DNA of 64,000 nt from Rhodovulum sulfidophilum DSM 1374 (GCF_001633165.1 NZ_CP015418.1:1406501-1470500), one strand, 5' to 3'. Shown: positions 42,232 to 51,407, counted from the first letter of the stretch. The notes: generated by a model not told the origin, from the sequence alone. Made by a program: numbers and translations.

Positions 42232-42255
42232 ACCCGACTCTTTTTATCAGGTTAG
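42232..42255 (-). promoter_or_regulatory. Putative iron-responsive box, copy B, upstream of hutW
   Basis: ACCCGACTCTTTTTATCAG then GTTAG on the plus strand, 20 of 24 bases identical to copy A at 38084. It is 98 bp upstream of the hutW start. The core GACTCTTTTTATC is less palindromic than in copy A. Confidence 0.55.
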
Positions 42256-42514
42256 AGCGGCGAGGGAAAGAGCCTTGCCTCCGTTCCGCGCGGCGACAGG
42301 CGGTCGGCCGCAGGCCCCGGGTGCCGGAGGAGGAAAAGGCGGTGGCGGCGGCCGGTCCAATTCTGACTGAAAAAGTCACGGATTGATGTCTGACAATATC
42401 TATCAACCATTTGATTTCTAACAGAAATTTATTGCGCTCTGCGGGTGGAGGTGTTATGATGAGTACATGGCGCCGCGGCTGGGTGGCGCCTCTGAAACAA
42501 CAAGGAGACATCCG
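42256..42514. other. AT-rich intergenic stretch upstream of the small Cys protein
   Basis: About 260 bp. Contains TTGATGTCTGACAATATCTATCAA at 42383-42406, whose TTGAT and ATCAA ends are spaced too far (14 bp) for a standard FNR site. It should hold the promoter of the gene at 42515. Confidence 0.4.
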
Positions 42515-42706
42515 ATGTCCGCCCAAGCTTGCAGCAGCTGCACCTTCTTCCAGGATCATGCCCTCAACAGCGGCAAGAGCGCCGAAGCCGCCGGGCTGTG
42601 CCGGTACAATCCGCCGGTTACGCAACCCGAAGCCGATTCCCGCGGCCTGTGGCCGGTGGTGAAGACCGACGACTGGTGCGGTCACTTCGAACAAGAAAAC
42701 GCCTGA
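42515..42706 (+). CDS. Small four-cysteine protein
   Basis: 63 residues. Four Cys: CSSC (7-10), one in AGLCRYNPP and one in DDWCGHFE. The C-x2-C ... C-R-x-x-P-P ... D-W-C-G layout recurs in many small bacterial proteins that may bind zinc or an Fe-S cluster, but no function is established to my knowledge. ACAAGGAGA precedes the ATG. Stands alone, divergent from hutW, across the iron-type box B, so iron-linked expression is possible. Confidence 0.72.
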   Translation: MSAQACSSCTFFQDHALNSGKSAEAAGLCRYNPPVTQPEADSRGLWPVVKTDDWCGHFEQENA

Positions 42707-42800
42707 TCGGTCTGCGCCAGCCAGGTCCCTTCGCCGCCAGCCGCTAGTCGAGCCAGCGATGCGGATCCCCAGCCAGCCATGACGTGACAGATCTTGCGAA

Positions 42801-42838
42801 ACGGGGCGGTGCAATGCATCGCCCCGTGGGCTTTTCCG
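42801..42838 (+). terminator. Terminator of the small Cys protein gene
   Basis: Stem ACGGGGCG with CGCCCCGT (42801-42808 with 42820-42827), loop 11 nt, then TGGGCTTTTCC. Confidence 0.6.
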
Positions 42839-42906
42839 GCTCTGCCCGGTTCTGTTCGGGGCGCGCGGTTGCCCGGGCCGGACGGTCTTCCCCGCCCGGC
42901 GCCGTC

Positions 42907-45204
42907 TTACGCGCCGATGAGGGCTTCGAAGGCCGCGATTTCAAGCCCCGGGCTGACCAGAAAGCCCTGACCGAATTCGCAGCCGTTTTCGGCCAGCCAG
43001 GCCAGTTGTTCCTCGGTCTCGATCCCCTCTGCCACGGTCGAGAGCTGCAGGCTCTCGGCCAGGGCCAGCATCGCCCGCACGATACGCTCCGAAGCCCCAT
43101 CGCCGTCGCCGTCCCCGGTATCGAGATGGGCGATGAAGCTGCGGTCGATCTTCAGCTCGCTCGGGCGCAGTTTCTGCAGATAGGCGAGCGACGAATAGCC
43201 GGTGCCGAAATCGTCGATCGAGATCCGCACCCCGGCATCGGCCAGGTTCCGGGTCGCCTCGCCGGTGCAGTTCATCAGCCGGGTCTCGGTGATCTCTAGC
43301 AACAGCAATTCGGGCGGGATCTCGTGATAGTCGAGCAGCGCCAGAACCGAGGGCACGAGCTCGGTGCCTTGCAGCGAGCGTGCCGAGATGTTCACCGAGA
43401 CCGGCACCTGCAGCCCGCGCCGCACCCAGTCGCCCTGCTGCCGGGCGAACAGCTTGAGCACCCGCAGGTCGAGCGCGTTGTAAAGGCCGTTGGCCTCGGC
43501 CAGAGGCACGAATTCGGCCGGAGAGATGTCCCCCAATTGCGGATCGCGCCAACGCAGCAGCGCCTCGGCGCCGATGATACTGTGCCGGTCGGAAATGTCG
43601 AATTTCGGCTGGAACACCAGCCGGAAGCTGTCCTCGCAAAGCGCCTTTCGCAATGCGCTGAACACCCGCAGCCGCCGTTCGCTGGTAAAGCGCAGGCTCT
43701 CCTTGAAATGCGAAATCCGGTCGCGGCCATTCGACTTGGCGGAATAGAGCGCCATGTCGGCGGCGCGCAGCAGGTCCTCGGCGCGCTCGGCATCACGCGG
43801 ATAGTGGCTGAGCCCGGCGCTGCAGGTCAGCAGCACCCTGGTTCCGGCCACCTCATAGGGCGAGCGGATGTCGCCGAGCGTTCTTTGCAGCAGGCGCTCG
43901 GCCTCTTCGGGGGTGCTGTCGGCGATGAAGAACAGGAATTCGTCGCCGCCGAACCGGCCGAGGCAGGCCCGCTCGCCCATGATGTCTTCCAGCCGCCGGG
44001 CGAAGGCCGACAGGATCGCATCGCCGACCTCGTGGCCCATGCCGTCATTGATGTCCTTGAAGGCGTCGATGTCGAGAAATCCCAGCGCCAGTCCCTTGCC
44101 CATCGGGTCGAGCCTGGACAGCGCGTCGCGCAGCCGTTCCAAGAAACCCGGCCGGTTGGCGAGCCCGGTCAGCGGATCGCGATTGGCAAGGTCGTTGGCG
44201 AGGCTGAAGGCGGCATGGAGATCGGAGTGGCCTGCCATCAGGGTGCTGACATCGGTCGAGGTGCCGCCGACGGCGACGATCTTGCCGCTGTCATCGCGAA
44301 GCGGAAATTTCTGGATCAGAAAGCTGCGCCGGTCATCCGGGGCGGTGGCATGGCGGCCCTGATTGCTGGTCGGCTTGCCCGCGATCAGCACCTCGATATC
44401 GAGCGCGCGCGAGCCCAGCAGCCCGTCGAAGGCGCGGCGCTGCTCGACGCTCAGGGTCTCGGCGCCGTCCAGATAGGCGCTGACGGCCCGGTTGGCGAAG
44501 ATCAGGTTGCCGGTCAGGTCGAAGGCATGGATCAGGGTCGAGGTCGACTCGCTCAGCATCTGGTGGCAATGGCTCTCGTGCTCCTGCCGGTCGTCGGAAT
44601 GACGGTCGACCAGCAGCATATGCACCCGGCCGTCCTCTTCGGCACAGGCCGGAAGACGGGCCAGATGGGCGTCATAGGACAGATACCCCCCGTCGCGGGG
44701 CCTGCCGACATGCACCGGGATCGCGGTGGTGGGGCCCTCCTCGGTGCCCGACGGAGGCGCGGCGAGATAGGCATGCAGGCGGCTTCGGGCGGTCTCGTCG
44801 AGCATGCGATAGACGGAGCGGTTGCAGAGCCGGTCGGTCGTGGCAAAGCCGAACACGGCGGCCGCGGCCTCGTTGGCCTCGCGCACCACCCCGCCCCGGT
44901 CGAGCACAACTGCGGGTAGCGGCAGGCGTTCGAAGAGGGTGAGATATTTGCGCCGCTCCCGTTCCGAGGCGGCATGTGCCTCGAGCAATTCCCGGTTCTG
45001 CAGGTCCAGCTCGACCTGGATCAGGTCGAGCCGGTCGGAACGGGTCGCAGATGTGTCGGGCCCGCAGGCGGCAAGCTGACGGGTGAAGGCCTGGAGCTCC
45101 AGCTCGAATGATTGGCCGGAAGGCCGGGGCGCGACCTGCCCGATGTCACTCGTCCTACCGTCTTCTGCGGCCGGGAGGGTGGGCGGCGCATCATGTCGTC
45201 CCAT
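42907..45204 (-). CDS. PAS-GGDEF-EAL c-di-GMP turnover protein
   Basis: 765 residues from ATG 45204. Two PAS-like domains (about 75-190 and 215-330), a GGDEF domain (about 345-505) with intact RFGGDEFLFF, and an EAL domain (about 515-765) with GAEALLRW, EITETRLM and DDFGTGYSSLAYL. The inhibitory RxxD site five residues before GGDEF is missing, so product inhibition is unlikely. Both active sites look intact. No membrane segment. Its start overlaps the CheB-like frame by 184 bp, far more than normal coupling, so the two may be one fused gene split by a frameshift. Confidence 0.88.
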   Translation of the reverse strand: MGRHDAPPTLPAAEDGRTSDIGQVAPRPSGQSFELELQAFTRQLAACGPDTSATRSDRLDLIQVELDLQNRELLEAHAASERERRKYLTLFERLPLPAVVLDRGGVVREANEAAAAVFGFATTDRLCNRSVYRMLDETARSRLHAYLAAPPSGTEEGPTTAIPVHVGRPRDGGYLSYDAHLARLPACAEEDGRVHMLLVDRHSDDRQEHESHCHQMLSESTSTLIHAFDLTGNLIFANRAVSAYLDGAETLSVEQRRAFDGLLGSRALDIEVLIAGKPTSNQGRHATAPDDRRSFLIQKFPLRDDSGKIVAVGGTSTDVSTLMAGHSDLHAAFSLANDLANRDPLTGLANRPGFLERLRDALSRLDPMGKGLALGFLDIDAFKDINDGMGHEVGDAILSAFARRLEDIMGERACLGRFGGDEFLFFIADSTPEEAERLLQRTLGDIRSPYEVAGTRVLLTCSAGLSHYPRDAERAEDLLRAADMALYSAKSNGRDRISHFKESLRFTSERRLRVFSALRKALCEDSFRLVFQPKFDISDRHSIIGAEALLRWRDPQLGDISPAEFVPLAEANGLYNALDLRVLKLFARQQGDWVRRGLQVPVSVNISARSLQGTELVPSVLALLDYHEIPPELLLLEITETRLMNCTGEATRNLADAGVRISIDDFGTGYSSLAYLQKLRPSELKIDRSFIAHLDTGDGDGDGASERIVRAMLALAESLQLSTVAEGIETEEQLAWLAENGCEFGQGFLVSPGLEIAAFEALIGA

Positions 45205-45923
45205 TTCAGGTAGAATCTTCGAGCCCCCTGGAAGATCGCTGCGATCTCTTCCGAGAGCGCCTCTTTCTTGCCGTCGGGCCGCGCTACGTCGGCTACCGGC
45301 GCCGACCCGAAAGGGATCTGTGGCGGCCGCTGTCGGTGCGCGAGCGCGCGCCGGGCGAGGTCGGTTACCGGCAATTCGGCATCGACAATTCCGGCGCGGT
45401 GCAGGCTCATCGGTGTGCCGTCGAAATGCGGGTCGCCGGGGTGCTGGATCAGAACCAGCCCGCCGGCGGCGTTGATGGCGCTGGCGCCGTCCGAGCCGGT
45501 GCCCGACAACAGGATGCCGCTGGCCCGATCGCCGTAAGCCTCGGCCAGAGAGGTGAAGAAGCTGTCGATGGGCAATGACCGCCCCTCGTCGCAGGGCGTG
45601 AGCCGCAGCACGCCCTTCTCGATCCGCATCATCGTGCCGGGCGGGTTCAGGTAGACATGGTCGGGCCGGACCCGGGTGTCGGTCTCGATCATCTCGACCG
45701 GCATCCGCGTGCGCTGTGCCAGAAGATCTGCCGTCAGGCTTTCATGCTTGGTCGGGATGTCCTGTATCACCACGAAGGCGGTCCCGGACTCGGCCGGACA
45801 ATTCTCGAAGAAGGTTTCGAGGGCGGCTGATCCGCCTGCCGATGCGCCAATCCCGATAATCGCCGCAGCATCTTTTTGAGGGGAACCGAAGGGGCACGAA
45901 CGGGGATCGGTTTCGGTGTCCAT
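45021..45923 (-). CDS. CheB-type methylesterase domain, catalytic His lost
   Basis: 300 residues; the CheB fold spans about 20-210. Ser28 (GIGASAG) is the nucleophile and GTGSDGASAI supplies the Asp. In CheB the third residue is the His of VVxQH; here the sequence reads VVIQD (Asp55), so the triad is broken unless His60 takes over. PDHVYLNPPG is the substrate loop. The final 60 residues, overlapping the GGDEF-EAL gene in another frame, are Pro/Ser/Arg-rich and probably not genuine. CheB-PAS fusions are common, so this was likely the N-terminal part of a CheB-PAS-GGDEF-EAL protein. A TTG at 45950 is an alternative start. Confidence 0.75.
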   Translation of the reverse strand: MDTETDPRSCPFGSPQKDAAAIIGIGASAGGSAALETFFENCPAESGTAFVVIQDIPTKHESLTADLLAQRTRMPVEMIETDTRVRPDHVYLNPPGTMMRIEKGVLRLTPCDEGRSLPIDSFFTSLAEAYGDRASGILLSGTGSDGASAINAAGGLVLIQHPGDPHFDGTPMSLHRAGIVDAELPVTDLARRALAHRQRPPQIPFGSAPVADVARPDGKKEALSEEIAAIFQGARRFYLKWDDMMRRPPSRPQKTVGRVTSGRSRPGLPANHSSWSSRPSPVSLPPAGPTHLRPVPTGST

Positions 45924-46173
45924 CAGGAACGCGTGCCCCGCTTTTTTCAAGCCCGCGCATGCGGTTGATCACGTCTATGAAGCCTTGCGCTCCATCCTTT
46001 CGAGCGTTCTTGCATGCGACCAAGGGTTGACCAACCTGTTTCCGGAACAAGCTTTTCCTGCGCCGCGGCATGGTTTCCGTCAGGGCGCGCTCGCGCCTGG
46101 ACCGCAATCGCAGGGCCTGTTTTCCCGGTTCGGATGCGATGCAGGCGGGGTAGGGCAGGGAAAGACAGGCCGG

Positions 46174-46212
46174 AAAAAGCAAGGACACCTGCCGCGGGGC
46201 GGCCGGTGTCCT
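46174..46212 (-). terminator. Rho-independent terminator of carD
   Basis: Stem AGGACACC (46182-46189) with GGTGTCCT (46205-46212), GC-rich loop, and on the minus strand TTGCTTTTTCC follows. It lies 40 bp after the carD stop. The rest of 45924-46252 holds no gene. Confidence 0.7.
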
Positions 46213-46252
46213 GCTGAGACCCGATGGAACGGGCGGTGATCCGGCGCTGGGC

Positions 46253-46765
46253 TCAGGCAGCCGCGCGCGAGATCAGAACTTCGTCGACCTGCTTCTGCGC
46301 GCCGGCCTCGTCCATGCCCGCAACCGCGGCCACTTCGCGGGTCAGCCGCTCGAGCGCGGCCTCGTAGAGCTGACGTTCGGAATAGCTCTGCTCGCGCTGG
46401 TCGTCGGCGCGGTGAAGGTCGCGCACCACCTCGGCGATCGAGATCAGGTCGCCCGAATTGATCTTCTGTTCGTATTCCTGGGCACGACGCGACCACATCG
46501 CGCGCTTGACCTTGGCCTTGCCTTTCAGCGTCGCCATCGCCTTCGACACCACATCGGGGGTCGAGAGCGAGCGCATGCCCACTTCGGTCGCCTTGTTGGT
46601 CGGCACCCGCAGGGTCATCTTGTCCTTTTCGAAGGAGATGACGAAGAGTTCGAGCGGGATGCCTGCGATTTCCTGCTCCTCGATAGACACGATCTGACCC
46701 ACGCCATGAGCGGGATAGACCACGTAATCGTTGGGGCGGAACTCGGATTTCTTGGTCTTTGTCAT
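46253..46765 (-). CDS. carD: CarD-family RNA polymerase-binding transcription factor
   Basis: 170 residues. The N-terminal Tudor-like RNAP-interaction domain (FRPNDYVVYPAHGVGQIVSIEEQEIAG) is followed by the helical DNA-contacting domain (MWSRRAQEYEQKINSGDLISIAEVVRDL). CarD stabilises open promoter complexes, notably at rRNA promoters in alphaproteobacteria including Rhodobacter sphaeroides. The ATG at 46765 begins the conserved domain; the open frame upstream to 46933 is leader. Monocistronic between two hairpin terminators. Confidence 0.95.
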   Translation of the reverse strand: MTKTKKSEFRPNDYVVYPAHGVGQIVSIEEQEIAGIPLELFVISFEKDKMTLRVPTNKATEVGMRSLSTPDVVSKAMATLKGKAKVKRAMWSRRAQEYEQKINSGDLISIAEVVRDLHRADDQREQSYSERQLYEAALERLTREVAAVAGMDEAGAQKQVDEVLISRAAA

Positions 46766-46933
46766 ACAGCACTTCCTCGCATAGACCGCTGGGGCAGCGA
46801 CAAGAGAAAGGCCCGGGCCGGGGGCGTCCGGTTCATCCAGTCTTTCGGCGCTGAAAAACCACCCCGCAGAAGGCAGATTCTGCGTGTGGTTTAAGGATTC
46901 GGTCTGCCATTTTGTAAAGGAACGATAACACAA

Positions 46934-46972
46934 AAAACGCCCTACGGAAAGCGCTACGCTCTTTCCGTAGGG
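46934..46972 (-). terminator. Strong terminator of fdxA
   Basis: A perfect 12-bp stem CCCTACGGAAAG (46940-46951) with CTTTCCGTAGGG (46961-46972) and a 9-nt loop. On the minus strand it is followed by CGTTTTTTG, a classical intrinsic terminator, 66 bp after the fdxA stop. Confidence 0.9.
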
Positions 46973-47037
46973 GCAAGCACATGAATGTGTGGGCTATTCC
47001 CCGCCTAGGGCGAAACGCGGCAGGCGTTAACGAGAAA

Positions 47038-47376
47038 TCAGCCGCCGGCGCCGGGGGTTTCCGAGAAATACTTGGCGCGTTTTCCTTCTTCGCCGTCCCG
47101 CTCTTCCGCCTCGGGCAGCGGATCCTTGCGGGTGATGATGCAGGGCCAGGTTTCGGCATATTTCCGGTTGAACTCGACCCACTCGTCCATGTCGGGCTCG
47201 GTATCGGGCCGGATCGCGTCGGCCGGGCATTCGGGCTCGCAGACTCCGCAGTCGATGCACTCGTCGGGATGGATCACCAGCATGTTCTCGCCCTCGTAGA
47301 AACAATCCACGGGGCAGACCTCGACACAGTCGGTATATTTGCAGGCAATGCAGTTGTCGGTGACGACGTAAGTCAT
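47038..47376 (-). CDS. fdxA: 7Fe ferredoxin FdxA ([3Fe-4S][4Fe-4S])
   Basis: 112 residues. The N-terminus [24 protein letters not shown] and [12 protein letters not shown] give the seven-plus Cys pattern of FdxA (first cluster C-x7-C-x3-C type, second CxxCxxC...CP). Cytoplasmic low-potential electron carrier, common next to carD in alphaproteobacteria. The ATG at 47376 gives the conserved start. Possibly shared by the reductive activation needs of the window's radical-SAM enzymes, but that is speculation. Confidence 0.95.
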   Translation of the reverse strand: MTYVVTDNCIACKYTDCVEVCPVDCFYEGENMLVIHPDECIDCGVCEPECPADAIRPDTEPDMDEWVEFNRKYAETWPCIITRKDPLPEAEERDGEEGKRAKYFSETPGAGG

Positions 47377-47427
47377 GGGCGAACTCTCGATTTTCCGATC
47401 TGGCAGGACGTAAACCACGACTGCCGA

Positions 47428-47808
47428 TCATTCAAGCGGCGGTTTGCGGCTTCGGTCAAGGTCGCGCCGCTCCTTTTTCGTCGGGCGACCTCCACCGTCG
47501 TATCTAGGGCTTGCGGGCGCGGGCGCCTTGATCGGGGTCAAGTCCTCGTAGAGGGTGCGCGCCTCGGTCGCGGGGCCGCGACGCTCGGTCAGGGCGAGCA
47601 CGCGGACCACGCGGATGTCCCGGCCCTGCGGAAAGGTCAGGGTGTCGCCCGGGCCGATCTTCTGGGCGGGCTTGTCGGTCTTGGTGCCGTTCACACGCAC
47701 ATGCGCGCCGGCCACCACCTTGGCGGCCAGCGTGCGTGTCTTGAAGAAGCGGGCCTGCCAGAGCCACTTGTCCAGCCTGACGGTCCGGCGCGGGGCCTCG
47801 TCGGTCAC
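47428..47808 (-). CDS. S4-domain RNA-binding protein (HslR/Hsp15-like)
   Basis: 126 residues. The S4 domain (RLDKWLWQARFFKTRTLAAKVVAGAHVRVNG) occupies the first 70 residues; a basic Pro-rich tail follows. Hsp15-type proteins bind free 50S subunits carrying nascent chains. Seven bp downstream of the helicase gene and 51 bp upstream of fdxA on the same strand, a conserved order in alphaproteobacteria. Confidence 0.92.
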   Translation of the reverse strand: MTDEAPRRTVRLDKWLWQARFFKTRTLAAKVVAGAHVRVNGTKTDKPAQKIGPGDTLTFPQGRDIRVVRVLALTERRGPATEARTLYEDLTPIKAPAPASPRYDGGGRPTKKERRDLDRSRKPPLE

Positions 47809-47814
47809 CCGGAA

Positions 47815-50751
47815 CTACTTCTTGGTCTTCAGCCCCATCAGCGCGGCGGCGAAGGGGTTGTCGGGGTCGATGGGCTTTTCCTTGCGGGGCGGACGGGCCT
47901 CGAAGGTCTTGGGGCCGTCATGGCGCGGCCCGCCCTTGCCGCCGGGCTTGCCGCCATGCTTGCCCTTGCTGCCGCCGCCGGGCTTGCCGCCGCGACCGCG
48001 CGCGCCGTCGCCTGCCTGCTGCGGGCGGTCGCCGCGCGGGCGGCCGCCGGGCCGCCGCCGGGGCGCCCAGGTGAAGGTGTAGAAGACCTCGGTCTCGACC
48101 TCGGCCGAAGCGGCGTCGGGTGCCTCCTTCTCCGCCTCGGTGTCTGCGGGCGTGTCGGCCTGGGGCTCAGCCGGCGCGTCCGCCGCCGTATCCGCCTTCG
48201 TTTCCGCGGGCTGGGCTTCGGGGGCCTCGGGGGTGGCCTCCGCCACGGGGGGATCGGCCGGCGTTTCAGGCGCGGCGGTTTCGATTGCCGTCCCGGGCGC
48301 GCTTTCCTCCGCGTTCTGCGCCGCCGACTCGGCTGGGGTTTCGGTGGGGTGCTCCGCAGTGGCGGCGGAGGCCTTGACCTTGGGTCGCTCGCCTTTCTCG
48401 GCGCGGTAGCCGAGCCCCTGCATCAGGTCGGCGAATTGCTCGAGCGTGGTGCCGGTGATCGACAGCATGTCGGCCTTGGCCTCGAAGCCCGCCCGGGTGT
48501 CTTCCGAGCGGATCTGGTCGGCCAGCCGTTCGAGCATGTCGATCCGGATCGCGCGGGTCCCGGCGGGACGGTATCCGGCCAGCCGGTGGACCTCGTCGGA
48601 GACGCCCTGCATCACCGGGATCGTCACCAGCCCGGGCGGCGGGCTTTCGGGGAATTCGTCCAGATTGCTCGAAAGCGACCACAGCACCAGCCGCAGGCGG
48701 GTCGGTGCGGGCTTCAGCAGGAGCGGCATGAAGATCGTGAACTGCCCGAAGCGGATGCCGTGCTTGCGCAGGGCCGAGCGGGCCTCCTGGTCAAGTTCCT
48801 TGACCTCCTGCGCGACGCCGTCGCGCGACAGGACGCCCATCGCCTCGACCATGCGGAAGGCAAAGCCCCGGGTCAGCCCGGTCAGGGTCTCGTCGCGCTG
48901 CAGGTTCAGCAGCGGCTCGAACAGCGTCGCGACCCGGCGGTCGATGAAATGCTGCAGCCGCCGGCGGACCTTCTCGATCACGTCGGGGCCGGCCTCCTCG
49001 TCGACGAAGGCGTCGATGCCGGGTTTCAGCGGATCTGCGCCCGCCACCAGCTTGCCAACCGCGTGCTCGCCCCACATCAGCCCGCCCTGCTCGGTGAAAT
49101 CGAGCTCGGTATCGGGCGCGTTGTAGAAACGATCGGCGCGGAGATGGAATTCGGGGGCAAGCGCCACCAGCGCCGCCTGGCGCAGGGTCTTGGCTTCATC
49201 GGGGCTGGCTGACGCATCCTGCCGGAAGCGGAAGCCCTCCAGGCGGCCGACGAACTGTCCTTCGACCGTCACCTCTCCCTTGTCGTTCACCTCGGCCACA
49301 AGGCTCTCCTTCTGTTTCAACCGGCGGAGCAGAACGGACGTCCGCCGGTCTACGAATCTTTGCGTCAATGCGCCGTGCAGCGCGTCCGACAGGCGGTCCT
49401 CTACAGCACGGGTCTGGGCGCGCCAATGCGGTTCGTCCGCGACCCACCCCGTGCGCTGGGCGACATACGTCCAGGTGCGGATATAGGCCAGACGTTTCGA
49501 CAGCGTGTCAATGTCGCCGTCTGTCCGGTCGATCCGCCGGACCTGGCGTGCCAGCCAGTCGTCGGGCACCCGCCCGCCATGGTGCAGGAAGCCGAAGATG
49601 CGTTCCAGTAATCCGGCATGCTCGGCGCCCGAGATCCCCCGGAAATCGGGTATTCGGCAGACATCCCAGAGAAGTTTCACATCGCGCGAGTCGCGGATCC
49701 GGGCGCGCAGCTCGGGCAGGCCCGACAGCGACTTCAGCGCATGGAGGTCGTCGGATTCGCGCACGCGGGTCAGCAATTCGCCCTCTGCGTGTGTCTCAAG
49801 CGCGGCAATCAGCCGCTCCGGCGTTCCGAAGTCAAGCCTGGAATTGCGCCACTGCAGCCGTGCGACCGGGTCGAAGCGGTTTTCGACGATGGCCTCGGCC
49901 ACCTCCTCGGGCACCGGGCGGGCCTCGCCGGTGACGCCGAAGCTGCCATTCTGGGTATGGCGCCCGGCGCGGCCCGCGATCTGGGCCAGTTCGTTCGGCC
50001 AGAGCGGGCGCATCCGGCGGCCGTCGAATTTCGACAGCGCCGAGAAGGCCACATGCTTGATGTCGAGATTGAGCCCCATGCCGATGGCGTCGGTCGCGAC
50101 CAGGTAATCGACATCGCCATTCTGGTAGAGCGCGACCTGGGCGTTCCGGGTCCGGGGCGACAGCGCCCCCATCACCACCGCGCAGCCGCCCTTCTGGCGC
50201 CGGATCAGCTCGGCGATGGCATAGACGTTCTCGACCGAGAAGCCGACGATGGCCGAGCGGGGCGGCATCCGGCTGATCTTTTTCGAGCCCGCGTGGATCA
50301 GCTCGGAGAATCGCTCGCGGCGCAGGAACTGGGCCTTGGGTACCAGCGCCGCGATGGCATTGCGCATCGTCTCGGCGCCCAGAAACAGCGTCTCGTGCTG
50401 GCCGCGGGCATTCAGCAGGCGGTCGGTGAAGACATGGCCGCGTTCGGGATCGGCACAAAGCTGGATCTCGTCGATGGCCAGAAAGTCGGCGCCGGTGCCT
50501 TCGGGCATCGCCTCGACCGTCGCCACCCAGTATTGCGTGCGCTCGGGCACGATCCGCTCCTCGCCGGTGACGAGCGCCACCACCGACGGCCCGCGCAGGG
50601 CGACGATCCGGTCATAGACCTCGCGCGCCAGCAGGCGCAGCGGCAGGCCGATCACGCCGGTGCGGTGGGCCAGCATCCGCTCGATCGCGTAATGGGTCTT
50701 GCCGGTATTGGTGGGCCCGAGGACCGCGGTGATCCTCGATTGCGCTGTCAT
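47815..50751 (-). CDS. SUV3-like DEx(D/H) RNA helicase with long acidic/basic tail
   Basis: 978 residues. Walker A GPTNTGKTHYA (11-21), Walker B-like AIDEIQL, motif III, and QIAGRAGRHTQNG (motif VI) match the SUV3/MgpS-like helicase family typical of alphaproteobacteria, thought to act in RNA turnover. A central helical domain continues to about residue 800. The last 180 residues are first Ala/Glu/Pro-rich and then Gly/Lys/Arg-rich (GGKPGGGSKGKHGGK), an RNA-binding-like disordered tail, ending in the conserved NPFAAALMGLK. Start ATG 50751 opens directly on the P-loop strand. Upstream TPR gene is separated by 23 bp. Confidence 0.93.
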   Translation of the reverse strand: MTAQSRITAVLGPTNTGKTHYAIERMLAHRTGVIGLPLRLLAREVYDRIVALRGPSVVALVTGEERIVPERTQYWVATVEAMPEGTGADFLAIDEIQLCADPERGHVFTDRLLNARGQHETLFLGAETMRNAIAALVPKAQFLRRERFSELIHAGSKKISRMPPRSAIVGFSVENVYAIAELIRRQKGGCAVVMGALSPRTRNAQVALYQNGDVDYLVATDAIGMGLNLDIKHVAFSALSKFDGRRMRPLWPNELAQIAGRAGRHTQNGSFGVTGEARPVPEEVAEAIVENRFDPVARLQWRNSRLDFGTPERLIAALETHAEGELLTRVRESDDLHALKSLSGLPELRARIRDSRDVKLLWDVCRIPDFRGISGAEHAGLLERIFGFLHHGGRVPDDWLARQVRRIDRTDGDIDTLSKRLAYIRTWTYVAQRTGWVADEPHWRAQTRAVEDRLSDALHGALTQRFVDRRTSVLLRRLKQKESLVAEVNDKGEVTVEGQFVGRLEGFRFRQDASASPDEAKTLRQAALVALAPEFHLRADRFYNAPDTELDFTEQGGLMWGEHAVGKLVAGADPLKPGIDAFVDEEAGPDVIEKVRRRLQHFIDRRVATLFEPLLNLQRDETLTGLTRGFAFRMVEAMGVLSRDGVAQEVKELDQEARSALRKHGIRFGQFTIFMPLLLKPAPTRLRLVLWSLSSNLDEFPESPPPGLVTIPVMQGVSDEVHRLAGYRPAGTRAIRIDMLERLADQIRSEDTRAGFEAKADMLSITGTTLEQFADLMQGLGYRAEKGERPKVKASAATAEHPTETPAESAAQNAEESAPGTAIETAAPETPADPPVAEATPEAPEAQPAETKADTAADAPAEPQADTPADTEAEKEAPDAASAEVETEVFYTFTWAPRRRPGGRPRGDRPQQAGDGARGRGGKPGGGSKGKHGGKPGGKGGPRHDGPKTFEARPPRKEKPIDPDNPFAAALMGLKTKK

Positions 50752-50774
50752 CCTTCAGCCCCTTCGCCCGTCGT

Positions 50775-51335
50775 TCAGAGGGTCCGGCCAGAGGTGACGA
50801 TCTCGAGCCGGCGCACGGCGTCTTCTAGGTCAGGATCGTGGGGATGTATAGCGTGCGCCGCGCGATAGGCGCCGAGCGCCGCTGCATCCTGCCCGGTTTC
50901 CTCGAGAAGGGTGCCAAGCCCGGTCAGGGCGCCGAAATGGCGCGGGTTCAGGTCGAGCGTGCGGGCGAGATCGGCCAGCGCCGGGCCGTAGAGCCCCGAG
51001 CGGTAATAGGCCAGGGCCCGCGAATTGTAGCCTTCGGCGAAATCGGGGGCATGGTCGACCAGCGCGGTCAGATGGCCGATGGCGGCGCCGTAATCCTCGG
51101 CCTCGATGGCGTCGCGCCCGCGCCTGAGCAGCAGGTCCATCGCCGCCGAGCCCGATTTCGACCATTCGCCCCAGAGCGCGTCCTCGACCCGCTGCCAGTT
51201 CGGCAGGTCGGGCCGCTGCAATTCCTCAAGCAGATCCTCGGCGCGCCCGGAATCGGCGATGCCCTGCCCGGCGATCAGCGCCGCGCCGGAAAATACCGCC
51301 AAGGCAAGATTGAGAAAGCGCAGCGTATTGGCCAT
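50775..51335 (-). CDS. Exported TPR-repeat protein
   Basis: 186 residues. A signal peptide (MANTLRFLNLALAVFSGAALIAGQ) leads to a periplasmic protein with about three TPR units: DAIEAEDYGAAIGHLTALVDHAP, GYNSRALAYYRSGLYGPALADL and ALTGLGTLLEETGQDAAALGAYRAAHAI. The ATG at 51335 starts the signal peptide; the frame upstream to 51386 is not needed. Probably a periplasmic scaffold; partner unknown. Encoded 23 bp before the helicase gene. Confidence 0.85.
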   Translation of the reverse strand: MANTLRFLNLALAVFSGAALIAGQGIADSGRAEDLLEELQRPDLPNWQRVEDALWGEWSKSGSAAMDLLLRRGRDAIEAEDYGAAIGHLTALVDHAPDFAEGYNSRALAYYRSGLYGPALADLARTLDLNPRHFGALTGLGTLLEETGQDAAALGAYRAAHAIHPHDPDLEDAVRRLEIVTSGRTL

Positions 51336-51407
51336 AACGGGGAGCAAGATAGCGCAACAGGCGGAAAAAGGCGACATGCCCCGCATTCACAAATCGGAGG
51401 TACCCGA

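Noticed and set aside
42383..42406. FNR-type site upstream of the small Cys protein gene
   Set aside because: TTGAT and ATCAA are present but spaced by 14 bp instead of 4.
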